Positions 1 through 7,018 of a DNA stretch of 8,716 bases are shown piece after piece (within the stretch, counting starts at the first letter, position 1; every line of letters begins with the position of its first letter). Where the stretch lies: NCBI GenBank assembly GCA_903903715.1, contig CAIUZX010000305.1, positions 1 to 8,716 on the forward strand. The letters are read 5' to 3'. The position numbers and the translations under genes are program-made. The notes under the pieces are model-generated. The model saw only the letters and a program-made list of their open reading frames with translations, ran no database searches and was not told the origin of the DNA. Source of the stretch: an uncultured Caulobacterales bacterium. Its GTDB lineage: Bacteria > Pseudomonadota > Alphaproteobacteria > Caulobacterales > Caulobacteraceae.

Positions 1-2
1 AT

Positions 3-476
3 CCGGACGTCAAGTTCGCCAAGGCGCAGCTTGAGGCCGCCAAGCTGAACTTCGAGCGCACCGTCATCCGCGCGCCGGTCGACGGGGTGATCGCCAGACG
101 CACCGTTCAGGTGGGTCAGCGGGTGGCGATCGGCGCAAACCTGATGTCCGTTGTCCCGGTCGCCAGGGCCTATGTCGACGCCAACTTTAAGGAAGTGCAG
201 CTCGCCAAGGTGCATCCCGGCCAGTCCGTAACGATTGAGAGCGACCTCTACGGCGGTTCGGTCAAGTATCACGGCAAGGTGGTGGGCGTCGGCGGCGGCA
301 CCGGCGCAGCCTTCGCCGTCATTCCGGCCCAGAACGCTTCGGGCAACTGGATCAAGGTGGTGCAGCGCCTGCCGGTGCGCGTCGCGCTCGATCCCGCCGA
401 GTTGGCCAAGCATCCCTTGCGGGTCGGTCTTTCCGTCAAGGCGGACATTGATACCTCCAGCGACCCGCAAGGGTGA
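3..476 (+). CDS. emrA: EmrA/HlyD-type membrane fusion protein of a drug efflux pump, 3' part only
   Basis: This is the C-terminal 157 residues of a periplasmic adaptor that links an inner-membrane MFS exporter to an outer-membrane channel; the start lies left of the window. The reading frame is open from base 3. The visible protein begins in the end of the coiled-coil hairpin (KAQLEAAKLNFERTVI), continues through the second lipoyl half (APVDGVIARRTVQVGQRV) and then a beta-barrel domain (YVDANFKEVQLAKVHPGQ). The stretch GGGTGAAFAVIPAQNASGNW, followed by IKVVQRLPVRV, is the signature that separates EmrA from other HlyD adaptors (family knowledge). The TGA stop at 474-476 overlaps a possible GTG start of the exporter gene, so the two are almost surely cotranscribed and translationally coupled. 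The substrate cannot be read from the sequence. Calling it EmrA is secure at family level; orthology to E. coli EmrA is not shown. Confidence 0.93.
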   Translation, partial: PDVKFAKAQLEAAKLNFERTVIRAPVDGVIARRTVQVGQRVAIGANLMSVVPVARAYVDANFKEVQLAKVHPGQSVTIESDLYGGSVKYHGKVVGVGGGTGAAFAVIPAQNASGNWIKVVQRLPVRVALDPAELAKHPLRVGLSVKADIDTSSDPQG

Positions 477-477
477 G
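469..477 (+). promoter_or_regulatory. Shine-Dalgarno site that favours the ATG start of the exporter
   Basis: AAGGGTGAG spans the end of emrA and matches the AAGG and GTGA ends of the consensus AAGGAGGTGA. It sits about 8 bases before ATG 485 but overlaps the alternative GTG at 473, so it supports the downstream start. Because it contains the emrA stop codon, ribosomes finishing emrA would be placed to start on emrB. Confidence 0.45.
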
Positions 478-484
478 CACGTCG

Positions 485-2020
485 ATGGCGCAGGCCTTCT
501 CTTCCGATGACGTCCGCCCGCTGACGGGACCCTTGCTGGTCCTGGCGGCGATGGTGCTCGCCCTCGCCAACTTCATGGCGATCCTCGACACGACCATCGC
601 CAACGTCTCGGTGCCCAACATCGCCGGCGGTCTGGCGATTTCGCCCAGCGAAGGCACTTGGGTGATCACCTCCTACTCCGTCGCGGAGGCGATCACCGTC
701 CCGCTGACCGGATGGCTGGCCGCGAGGTTCGGGGCCGTTCGCGTCTTCACAATAGCAGTATTGAGTTTCGGCGCCTGTTCGGCGCTGTGCGGCCTTGCGC
801 CGTCCTTCGGACTGCTGGTCGTCTGCCGCGTGCTGCAGGGCCTCAGCGGCGGCCCGATGATGCCCCTGTCCCAGACCCTGATGCTGCGCATCTTCCCGCC
901 GGAGCGGCGCGGACAGGCCATGGGGCTGTGGTCTATGACCGCGGTCGTCGGACCCATCGCCGGCCCGTTGTTGGGCGGCGCGATCTGCGACAATGCCGGA
1001 TGGCCGTGGATCTTTTACATCAATGTACCGGTCGCACTGTTCATCTTCACCCTCGCCACCCGTCTACTGCCCCGTTACGAGCTCAAGCTCGTGCGCGCGC
1101 CGGTGGACTTTGTCGGGCTCGGCCTGCTGGTCGTGTGGGTCGGCGCGCTGCAGATCATGCTCGACAAGGGCGAGGAGGTGGACTGGTTCAATTCCAGCCT
1201 GATCGTCGGCCTCGCCATCGTCGCCGCCATCGGGTTCGCCAGCTTCCTGATCTGGGAGCTGACCCAGAAGGACCCCATCGTCAATCTGCGCCTGTTCGCC
1301 AATCGCTCTTTCGCCGTCGCCTGTCTGGTCATGGCTTTGACCTATGGATCCTTCTTCGCTTCCGTCGTGCTGATCCCTCTCTGGCTGCAGACCAGTATGG
1401 GCTACAGCGCCCTTTGGTCCGGCCGGGTCATGGCTTTCCAGGGCGTGCTGGCGGTAATCATGTCCCCCATCGTCGCCTCTTTGGTCGGACGCGTCGATCC
1501 GCGGCGCCTCGTCTTCTTCGGGGTCAGCCTGATCTCTATCGTCTTATTCTGGCGCGCCCAGCTCAATACGGACGCCGGCTACTGGGCCATTACCGCGCCG
1601 CAGATCGTGCTGGGCTTCGGCGTGCCCTTCTTCTTTATCGGGATCAACAGCATCGGCCTCGGGGCGATCGGGCCTGCGGAGACAGCGTCGGGATCCGGCA
1701 TACTCAACTTCCTGCGCACCACGGCCGGCGCCTTCGCCGTGTCTCTCACCACGACGAGCTGGGCTAACGCTTCATCGCACACGCGCGTGGAAATTGCGGG
1801 ACGGATGAGCGCCTCCGGTGCGCTCGATCCCCTGCAGCAAGGGGGCCTGACCTCCGCACAGAGTCTGCAAAGCCTTGACCAGCTCGCCCAGCAGCAGGCG
1901 GTGATGCTGGCGACCAACTCGGTGTTCATGGCCCTGTCGGTCTGCGCGCTGATTTCGGCCTGTTCAATTTGGCTTGCGCCGCGTCCTGCGGGGCCGGTAA
2001 CCCTGTCGGCGGGACACTGA
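485..2020 (+). CDS. emrB: EmrB-type MFS multidrug exporter (DHA2 family, 14 transmembrane helices)
   Basis: Proton-driven inner-membrane exporter that hands substrates to the EmrA adaptor encoded just upstream. Numbering from the possible GTG at 473 (515 residues): helix 1 carries the DHA2 signature ILDTTIANVSVP with Asp39; motif A is GWLAARFGAVRV (80-91); motif B is RVLQG (Arg119); motif C, the antiporter signature, is VVGPIAGPLLGG (158-169). Length and repeated hydrophobic blocks to the end fit 14 helices. SEGTWVITSYSVAEAITVPL is typical of EmrB. Two starts are possible: GTG at 473, overlapping the emrA stop by four bases, or ATG at 485. I prefer 485 because AAGGGTGA at 469-476 resembles a Shine-Dalgarno site at a usual distance from it, whereas the GTG has none. 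The C terminus ends in a short soluble tail. An oxygenase gene follows after 37 bases on the same strand. Substrate unknown. Confidence 0.93.
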   Translation: MAQAFSSDDVRPLTGPLLVLAAMVLALANFMAILDTTIANVSVPNIAGGLAISPSEGTWVITSYSVAEAITVPLTGWLAARFGAVRVFTIAVLSFGACSALCGLAPSFGLLVVCRVLQGLSGGPMMPLSQTLMLRIFPPERRGQAMGLWSMTAVVGPIAGPLLGGAICDNAGWPWIFYINVPVALFIFTLATRLLPRYELKLVRAPVDFVGLGLLVVWVGALQIMLDKGEEVDWFNSSLIVGLAIVAAIGFASFLIWELTQKDPIVNLRLFANRSFAVACLVMALTYGSFFASVVLIPLWLQTSMGYSALWSGRVMAFQGVLAVIMSPIVASLVGRVDPRRLVFFGVSLISIVLFWRAQLNTDAGYWAITAPQIVLGFGVPFFFIGINSIGLGAIGPAETASGSGILNFLRTTAGAFAVSLTTTSWANASSHTRVEIAGRMSASGALDPLQQGGLTSAQSLQSLDQLAQQQAVMLATNSVFMALSVCALISACSIWLAPRPAGPVTLSAGH

Positions 2021-2042
2021 CGTCCGCCCGATTCCCGCCGGC
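2005..2042 (+). other. possible hairpin across the end of the exporter gene
   Basis: CGGCGGGA at 2007-2014 is the exact reverse complement of TCCCGCCG at 2033-2040, and a G-U then a G-C pair (2006/2041, 2005/2042) can extend the stem to 10. The 18-base loop holds the exporter stop codon. No T run follows, so it is not a canonical terminator. It could damp transcription or translation of the oxygenase gene, or simply be chance pairing in GC-rich DNA. Confidence 0.2.
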
Positions 2043-2057
2043 AGCCGCACACCGACC

Positions 2058-2990
2058 ATGACCCTCGAACCGATTTCCATGACGCTGTACGCGGCCGACT
2101 TTCCGGCGTTCAGCGACGCCCTGGGCGCGGCCTTCGAGCGTTACGGCTTCGCCGTGGTGTCCGACCACGGTCTGCCCGAAGCCGAAATCGCAGGCGCCCT
2201 CAGCGCGGCGCGGGACTTCTTCGCCCTGCCCGACGCCGTCAAGCGCAGCTACTGCGTCGAAGGCGGCGCGGGCCAGCGCGGGTACACCCCTTTCGGCGTC
2301 GAGACGGCGAAGGGAGAGACCTTGTCCGATCTGAAGGAGTTCTGGCACGTGGGCCGCGACATGCCGGCCGGGCATCCGGCCGCCGCCGTCATGCCTGCGA
2401 ATCTCTGGCCGGAAGAGGTTGCGGACTTCAAACCCAGCATGCAGACCCTGTTTGCGTCCTTCGATCAGTTGGGCGCGCGGCTCCTTCGGGCGGTCGCACG
2501 TAGGCTGGGTCAGCCCGAAGAGGTGCTGGTCGAGGCGGTGAAGGACGGCGACAGCATTTTGCGCCTGCTGCACTATCCACCCCTCGATTCCGACGCCGTC
2601 GGCGTGCGCGCTGGGGCACACGAAGACATAAACGTGATCACACTTCTGTTAGGGGCCGAAGAGGCGGGCCTGCAGATTCTGGATCGCGACGGTCGCTGGA
2701 TCGACGTGCAGCCGCCGGAAGGGGCCATCGTCTGTAATATTGGCGACATGCTGCAACGGCTGACCAACCGCACCTTGCCGTCGACGACGCATCGCGTCGT
2801 CAACCCGTCCGCCGCTCGTCGGTCAATCTCAAGATACTCGATGCCGTTCTTTCTTCATTTTTCGCCGAATTTTCTCATAGAGACGCTACCCACCTGCATA
2901 AGCACAGATCGGCCAAATCTATTTGAGACACCAATTACATCGCGCGAATACTTGAATGAACGGCTGCGGGAACTAAGATTGTTAACGTAG
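2058..2990 (+). CDS. 2-oxoglutarate/Fe(II)-dependent oxygenase, isopenicillin N synthase family
   Basis: A 310-residue soluble oxygenase, normal length for the family. The N-terminal DIOX_N-like part includes FERYGFAVVSDHGLP (26-40) and the ARDFFALP segment; the C-terminal double-stranded beta-helix core carries the metal triad His188-x-Asp190 (AHEDINVITLL) and His245 (STTHRVVNP), and the 2-oxoglutarate-binding Arg259-x-Ser261 (RYS). NIGDMLQRLTNRTLPSTTHRV is a standard family block. All key residues are present, so it should be active, but this family covers many substrates (peptides, amino acids, flavonoid-like or hormone-like molecules) and none is indicated. It lies 37 bases behind emrB on the same strand, probably in the same transcript. 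No clear ribosome binding site precedes ATG 2058; ATG 2079 is an alternative, but the first start keeps the usual family N terminus. From codon 256 on, base and codon use change abruptly (AGA, ATA, CTA and TTA codons appear) while the protein stays family-like. Confidence 0.92.
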   Translation: MTLEPISMTLYAADFPAFSDALGAAFERYGFAVVSDHGLPEAEIAGALSAARDFFALPDAVKRSYCVEGGAGQRGYTPFGVETAKGETLSDLKEFWHVGRDMPAGHPAAAVMPANLWPEEVADFKPSMQTLFASFDQLGARLLRAVARRLGQPEEVLVEAVKDGDSILRLLHYPPLDSDAVGVRAGAHEDINVITLLLGAEEAGLQILDRDGRWIDVQPPEGAIVCNIGDMLQRLTNRTLPSTTHRVVNPSAARRSISRYSMPFFLHFSPNFLIETLPTCISTDRPNLFETPITSREYLNERLRELRLLT

Positions 2991-3003
2991 GATACACTAT
3001 AAT
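2975..3003 (+). promoter_or_regulatory. candidate promoter for the hybrid kinase gene
   Basis: A perfect TATAAT lies at 2998-3003, about 35-55 bases before the possible start codons of the kinase gene and just after the oxygenase stop codon. With a 17-base spacer the -35 position (2975-2980) reads AAGATT, a poor match to TTGACA, so the call rests on the -10 box and on the AT-rich setting, which is unusual for this window. If used, transcription would begin near 3009-3011 and the 19-base dyad would be transcribed. Confidence 0.35.
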
Positions 3004-3034
3004 TGCTTCATCGGACCTAACTACATTTATTTAA

Positions 3035-3053
3035 CGACTATGCGGCATAGTCG
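3035..3053. repeat. perfect 19-base dyad at the hybrid kinase start
   Basis: CGACTATGCGGCATAGTCG is a 9-base perfect inverted repeat around a single central G at 3044. It contains the upstream ATG (3040) and ends four bases before the second ATG (3058). An odd-length dyad of this size is typical of an operator for a dimeric regulator. In RNA it could form an 8-pair stem with a 3-base loop that would hide ATG 3040. Either use would control the kinase gene; neither is shown. Confidence 0.5.
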
Positions 3054-5556
3054 GGTGATGAATGAGCCGGAAAACCGTCAAATTCGCCTTGATCGTCCCG
3101 GGATGGCGCCTCGCCTTCGCGCGCTGGACGAGATTGGGCTTGGCGCAGCAGCTGAAGACAAGGCGCTGGATCCGATAGCTCGCATGGCGAAGTTCGCGCT
3201 CGGCGCGGATCTCGGCTTCGTGAATTTTCCAGTGGAGGACGGCGCCTGGCGAAAGGGCCTGTCCGATCCGGCTGAACGCGCCCTCGAGGGCGATTCGTTT
3301 TGCCACTACACGGTCGAGTCTGACGACACGCTCTGCATCAATGATCTGAGGTCCGACCCGCGGTTCAAGTCCAGCGCGCTCGCGAAAGCTAGGACCGCCC
3401 CCCGCGCCTACGCCGCTGCGCCGATCATCCTCGCGGACGGCATCCGTGTCGGAACCGTCGGCGTGACCTACAAGTCGGTTCATCGGTTCTCAGCGAGGGA
3501 TCAGGCGATCCTGATCGAGTTGGCGGAAACCGCTGCGCAGCATTTCGAGTTGCGGCGTGAGGTGATGGCGCTCCGGAAGATCGGCAAGGCCAACGACACG
3601 GTCGATCACATGATGGAGCGCTTCATCGAAAGCGCGCCGGTGTCGGTCGCGCTGATCGATCGGGACCGCCGCTTCGTCCAGGTGAGTCCCCGCTGGCGTC
3701 TCGACATGGGCGAGGGTGACACCCGTCTGATCGACCGCCCCCTCGAAGACGTCTTTCCGGGAAGTTCGCACGTCTGGGCGCAGCTCTTCCGCCGGTGCCT
3801 GGCGGGAGAAGTGCTCCGGAACGAGTCGGTCGAACTGACCGACCGATCAGGCGTGGTGCGCTGCATTCGGGCGGAGGTCGCGCCGTGGACGTCCCTGAAC
3901 GGAGAGCCTGCGGGTTTCATTCTGCTCGCTCACAATATCTCCGACATGTTGCAATCCCTGCGGGCCGCCGAACGCTCGGAGCAGCGGTTGAAGCTCGCGG
4001 TCGAGATGGCAGACATGGTGGTGTTCGACCTGCACCTGCCCTCGGGCCGGCTCTTCCAGCTCGGCGCCGCGCACCTCATCGCCGACAGTGACGGCAAGAT
4101 TGCAAAGTCGCCCCTCGACGTGTTGCGCGGCGTCCACCCCAAGGACACCCCCCGCGTGCTTCGAGAGTGGAAGAAAGCGCTGAAGTCTACGGAGCGACAG
4201 TTCCAGACCAGCTATCGCCTTGAACGTTCGGGCCGGGACATCTGGTTGTCCTGCACCAGTGACATCCACTTTGACGAAGATGGCGCCCCGGAGCGGATCC
4301 TGGGCGTGATCCGGGACATCACGCTGGAGCATGAAGCCTCCCAGGCCATGGCGGATGCTCGGGATCAGGCCGAGGCGTCCAGTCGCGCGAAGACGGAGTT
4401 TCTGGCCAACATGAGCCATGAGATCCGCACGCCGCTCAATGGCGTTCTGGGCGTCGCCGGCGCCCTGGCGCGGACCAAGCTCGACCTTCGGCAAAAGGAC
4501 ATGGTCCGGCTGATTGAGAGTTCCGCAGGCGCGCTCGAGCGGCTGTTGACCGACATCCTGGATCTGGCGCGGGTCGAATCCGGCCGCAGCGAACTCGCGA
4601 TCGAACCGTTCGAACTGATGGAATTGCTGGTCGGTGTGACGGCGCTGTTCGAGCCCAGAGCCCGGGAAAAGGGCGTCCAGTTTGATTTCGTCCCGGATCT
4701 CGACGCCCTGGGCTGCTATCTGGGCGACATTGTTCGCCTGAGGCAAATCCTGTCGAATTTCCTGTCGAACGCAGTCAAGTTCACGCACCAGGGCTCTGTC
4801 GAACTCACGGTGAAGACCGAGCCTGCGCCGGGCTCCGACAAAACCAGACTGACCTTTTCCGTCATCGACACCGGCATCGGGTTCGATCCCGAGGCGAAAG
4901 AACGGCTGTTCCAGCGTTTCGAGCAGGCGGACAGCTCCATTACGCGTAAATATGGCGGAACGGGTCTTGGCCTGCCGATCTGCCGCGCTTTGGCCGAGCA
5001 GATGAACGGGATCGTGGACGCGGCGCCAAATCCCGGCGGTGGGTCGATCTTCACCTTCACGGTGGATCTGCCGCAAGCCGAACGCAAGCGGCTGTCGACC
5101 TCGGGCGCGCTCGATGAGCTGAACGACCAGAACACGCCCCCCGAACGTGCGCGGATCCTCGTGGCGGAAGACCACCCCGCCAACCGCAAGGTGGTGGAGC
5201 TCATCCTGGGTCAGGTCAACGCCGATCTCACGACCGTCGAGAACGGCGCCGAGGCCGTCGCCGCCGCCGCCTCGCAGGAATTCGCGCTGATTCTCATGGA
5301 CATTCAGATGCCGGTGATGGACGGGCTGTCCGCCATCCGCGCCATTCGCCAGCAGGAGACCGTCAGGGGACGCCGGCGGACGCCCATCCTGACCCTGTCC
5401 GCGAATGCGCTGCAGGAACACGTGACCGAATCCCTCGCCGCTGGCGCGGATGGCCATATCACCAAGCCGGTCCGGGCGATCGTGTTGCTGGACGCTGTCG
5501 CGGCGGCGTTTCGGGGCGACGACCTGTCGGACGTGTCCGACCGGCTGAGCGCCTGA
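3040..5556 (+). CDS. cytoplasmic hybrid histidine kinase (GAF-PAS-PAS-HisKA-HATPase-REC)
   Basis: An 838-residue sensor kinase with no transmembrane helix or signal peptide, so it senses inside the cell. Domains in order: GAF (about 40-175, with SFCHYTV and NDLRSDPRF), PAS (about 190-305), second PAS/PAC (about 312-430, ending RILGVIRDIT), a short helical linker, HisKA with phospho-acceptor His460 (ANMSHEIRTPLNG), HATPase_c with N box (Asn573, Asn577), DTGIG (610-614) and GGTGLGL (639-645), then a receiver (about 705-820) with acidic pocket Glu710/Asp711, phospho-Asp754 (LMDIQMPVMDG), Ser787 and Lys809. All catalytic residues are present. A phosphorelay normally needs a phosphotransferase and an output regulator; none is adjacent, so it looks like an orphan kinase. 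Start is uncertain: ATG 3040 lies within a dyad, ATG 3058 just after it, and neither has a good Shine-Dalgarno site. A flavin or haem ligand for the PAS domains cannot be inferred. Confidence 0.93.
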   Translation: MRHSRVMNEPENRQIRLDRPGMAPRLRALDEIGLGAAAEDKALDPIARMAKFALGADLGFVNFPVEDGAWRKGLSDPAERALEGDSFCHYTVESDDTLCINDLRSDPRFKSSALAKARTAPRAYAAAPIILADGIRVGTVGVTYKSVHRFSARDQAILIELAETAAQHFELRREVMALRKIGKANDTVDHMMERFIESAPVSVALIDRDRRFVQVSPRWRLDMGEGDTRLIDRPLEDVFPGSSHVWAQLFRRCLAGEVLRNESVELTDRSGVVRCIRAEVAPWTSLNGEPAGFILLAHNISDMLQSLRAAERSEQRLKLAVEMADMVVFDLHLPSGRLFQLGAAHLIADSDGKIAKSPLDVLRGVHPKDTPRVLREWKKALKSTERQFQTSYRLERSGRDIWLSCTSDIHFDEDGAPERILGVIRDITLEHEASQAMADARDQAEASSRAKTEFLANMSHEIRTPLNGVLGVAGALARTKLDLRQKDMVRLIESSAGALERLLTDILDLARVESGRSELAIEPFELMELLVGVTALFEPRAREKGVQFDFVPDLDALGCYLGDIVRLRQILSNFLSNAVKFTHQGSVELTVKTEPAPGSDKTRLTFSVIDTGIGFDPEAKERLFQRFEQADSSITRKYGGTGLGLPICRALAEQMNGIVDAAPNPGGGSIFTFTVDLPQAERKRLSTSGALDELNDQNTPPERARILVAEDHPANRKVVELILGQVNADLTTVENGAEAVAAAASQEFALILMDIQMPVMDGLSAIRAIRQQETVRGRRRTPILTLSANALQEHVTESLAAGADGHITKPVRAIVLLDAVAAAFRGDDLSDVSDRLSA

Positions 5557-5572
5557 TCGCAAGACGTCAGGC
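5551..5572. terminator. weak shared hairpin between the two convergent kinase genes
   Basis: GCCTGA at 5551-5556 pairs with TCAGGC at 5567-5572 around a 10-base loop. The two arms contain the stop codons of the two convergent genes (TGA on + at 5554-5556; TCA, a TGA on -, at 5567-5569). There is no T run on either side. It may act as a weak bidirectional terminator, but six pairs are not convincing. A second small hairpin (GTCGGA/TCCGAC, 5526-5541) lies just inside the + gene. Confidence 0.2.
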
Positions 5573-6988
5573 TGCGGCGGGCTCGGGAAAGACGAGCGCT
5601 GTGCGCAAGCCGGGCCCAGCCCCCTGCGTCGCCCCCTCTTGAACGAGACCCGGACCGTCGTCGATGTCCAGTCTCCCGCCATGCGCTTCGGCCACCGCCT
5701 GAACCAACGACAGACCAAGGCCCGTGCCGGGCTGCGTGCGGCTGTTCTCCAGACGTATGAACCTCTGCACGATCCTCACGCGATCCTCGAACGGCACGCC
5801 TGGGCCCGTGTCCGTGACCGAACACTCCACTTCTCCGGACGAACGCCGGCGCACCCGCAGCATCACGGCGCCGCCGGGGGGCGTGTACTTGATCGCATTG
5901 TCGAGCAGATTGGCCATCGCCTGACCGGCGAAGTCCCGGTCGCCGCGCACCTGCAGTCCTTTCGAGAACTCGGCGGAAAAGGCGAGGCCCTTGTCTTCGC
6001 ACAACGGTCCGTAGAGCTCCGCCAGCCCCGAACACAGCTCCGCAGGGTCGAACAGTTGCGGGTTCGGCACCTGTCCAGCCGCCTGCAGCCTTGAAATGGC
6101 GAGGACCGCATTGAAGGTCTTGAGCACGCCGTCGGTGTCCTCCAGCGCCTGGATCAGACTTTCGGTCGGGTCGGCCCGGCCGTTGTCCACCTCGATCAGG
6201 GCCGCCTCAAGACGAGACCGCAGACGGGTGAGCGGCGATCTCAGGTCGTGGGCGATGGCGTCGCCGGCATGCCTAAGGCCGCCCATCAGCCGCTCCACCC
6301 GGTCGAGCATGGCGTTCATCCCCGTCGCCAGCTCGTCATATTCATCGCCCACCCCGCGGACGGGCGCCCGCGCATGCAGATCGCCCGCCTCGACCGCGGC
6401 CACGGCGCGTTTTAGACCCAGCAGGCTGCGCGACACGTTGCGGCTCACCAGCAAACCGGCGGCGAGCCCCAGGATCAACACCAGCACCCCGGCGCCCCAG
6501 GTCGCCCGGATGATCCGGAGCACGTAACCCTGCCCCTCGGCGATGTCGACGCCGACGAACAGAAGCTCTCCCTTGGGCAGTCGAACCTGACGTCCCCAGG
6601 CCGCGCGGCGGCGGATCGCGCCATCCGGATCCGTCTCTGTCACGCGAAAGCTGGAGCGCGCCTCGCTGGTCGCCGGCTCCACCGGCGTCGCGGCGATGTT
6701 GCCGCTGATCGGTTTGGCGGCGGCGTCCATCAGAAGGTAGAAGAACGGCCGCTCGCCGAAGGTGCGCTCGATGAGCGCCTGATTGACTCCCGACTGCCCC
6801 GCCCGCGCGTAGACGGTCTCGAGGGAACTGATCTCGCGGCCGACTTCCTCGTCCGCGCGCTGGGTCACTTCCCCGGCGGTGGCGATGTAGATGTAGAACA
6901 GGAACGCCGCCGCCGCCGCCGCGAACAGGGCGAGCGACAATAGGGTGAGCCGAAAGGATGTTGTGCGGACAAGGTCAGGCAGTCGCAT
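5567..6988 (-). CDS. membrane-bound HAMP sensor histidine kinase, partner of the adjacent OmpR-type regulator
   Basis: A 473-residue class I sensor kinase in the inner membrane. TM1 is at about 13-37, a periplasmic sensor region of about 125 residues follows (38-162), then TM2 (163-182), HAMP (183-237), HisKA with phospho-acceptor His247 (IAHDLRSPLTRLRSRLE), and HATPase_c with N box (Asn360, Asn364), DTGPG (393-397), the F-box region (VQRFIRLENSR) and GTGLGL (421-426). All catalytic residues are intact. The gene starts 30 bases after the regulator stop codon, and AAGGG (on the - strand, 6995-6999) is placed 6 bases before ATG, so the start is well supported and the two are an operon. The domain plan resembles EnvZ/CpxA/QseC-type kinases, and the DegP-type gene upstream suggests an envelope signal. 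The ligand is not evident. The C terminus carries a short Gly-rich insertion (about 445-460) before the last strand. Confidence 0.93.
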   Translation of the reverse strand: MRLPDLVRTTSFRLTLLSLALFAAAAAAFLFYIYIATAGEVTQRADEEVGREISSLETVYARAGQSGVNQALIERTFGERPFFYLLMDAAAKPISGNIAATPVEPATSEARSSFRVTETDPDGAIRRRAAWGRQVRLPKGELLFVGVDIAEGQGYVLRIIRATWGAGVLVLILGLAAGLLVSRNVSRSLLGLKRAVAAVEAGDLHARAPVRGVGDEYDELATGMNAMLDRVERLMGGLRHAGDAIAHDLRSPLTRLRSRLEAALIEVDNGRADPTESLIQALEDTDGVLKTFNAVLAISRLQAAGQVPNPQLFDPAELCSGLAELYGPLCEDKGLAFSAEFSKGLQVRGDRDFAGQAMANLLDNAIKYTPPGGAVMLRVRRRSSGEVECSVTDTGPGVPFEDRVRIVQRFIRLENSRTQPGTGLGLSLVQAVAEAHGGRLDIDDGPGLVQEGATQGAGPGLRTALVFPEPAAA

Positions 6989-7018
6989 GGACCACCCTTG
7001 CCCGAACAGCCGACAAGG

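Larger units (their letters stand above)
2820..3057. other. AT-rich stretch with a sharp left edge, from oxygenase codon 255 to the hybrid kinase start
   Basis: By hand count, 2761-2820 is about 68% GC and 2701-2760 about 62%, whereas 2821-3060 is about 43% (103 of 240), returning to about 60% in 3061-3120. GC at third codon positions in the oxygenase falls from about 78% (codons 200-254) to about 47% (codons 256-310). The coding part remains in frame and family-like. The noncoding part (2991-3039) holds a promoter-like box and a dyad. A recombination junction or acquired segment is one explanation; local selection on an AT-rich promoter region is another, though it would not readily explain 165 coding bases. 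Confidence 0.75.

Noticed and set aside
658..1767. 369-codon open frame on the + strand inside emrB in another frame
   Set aside because: Very Arg-rich translation of a shifted frame within a clear MFS gene; no membrane pattern or family motif.
1926..2621. 231-codon open frame on the - strand opposite the emrB end and the oxygenase
   Set aside because: It is opposite two well-identified genes and shows no domain or ribosome binding site; treated as a GC shadow.
2981..3038. Two TTAACG motifs (2982-2987 and 3031-3036), considered as CtrA cell-cycle regulator sites
   Set aside because: The CtrA consensus is TTAA-N7-TTAAC or TTAACCAT; these lie 49 bases apart and lack the CCAT end, so the match is only what AT-rich spacer would give.
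2820..3057. AT-rich stretch considered as an insertion sequence remnant or attachment site
   Set aside because: No terminal inverted repeats, target duplication, transposase fragment or tRNA end could be seen, and most of it is intact coding sequence of the oxygenase.
3847..5718. 623-codon open frame on the - strand opposite the hybrid kinase
   Set aside because: It is antisense to a gene with every kinase and receiver motif, has Arg/Gly/Gln-rich low-information content and no recognisable domain; long shadow frames are normal in GC-rich genes.
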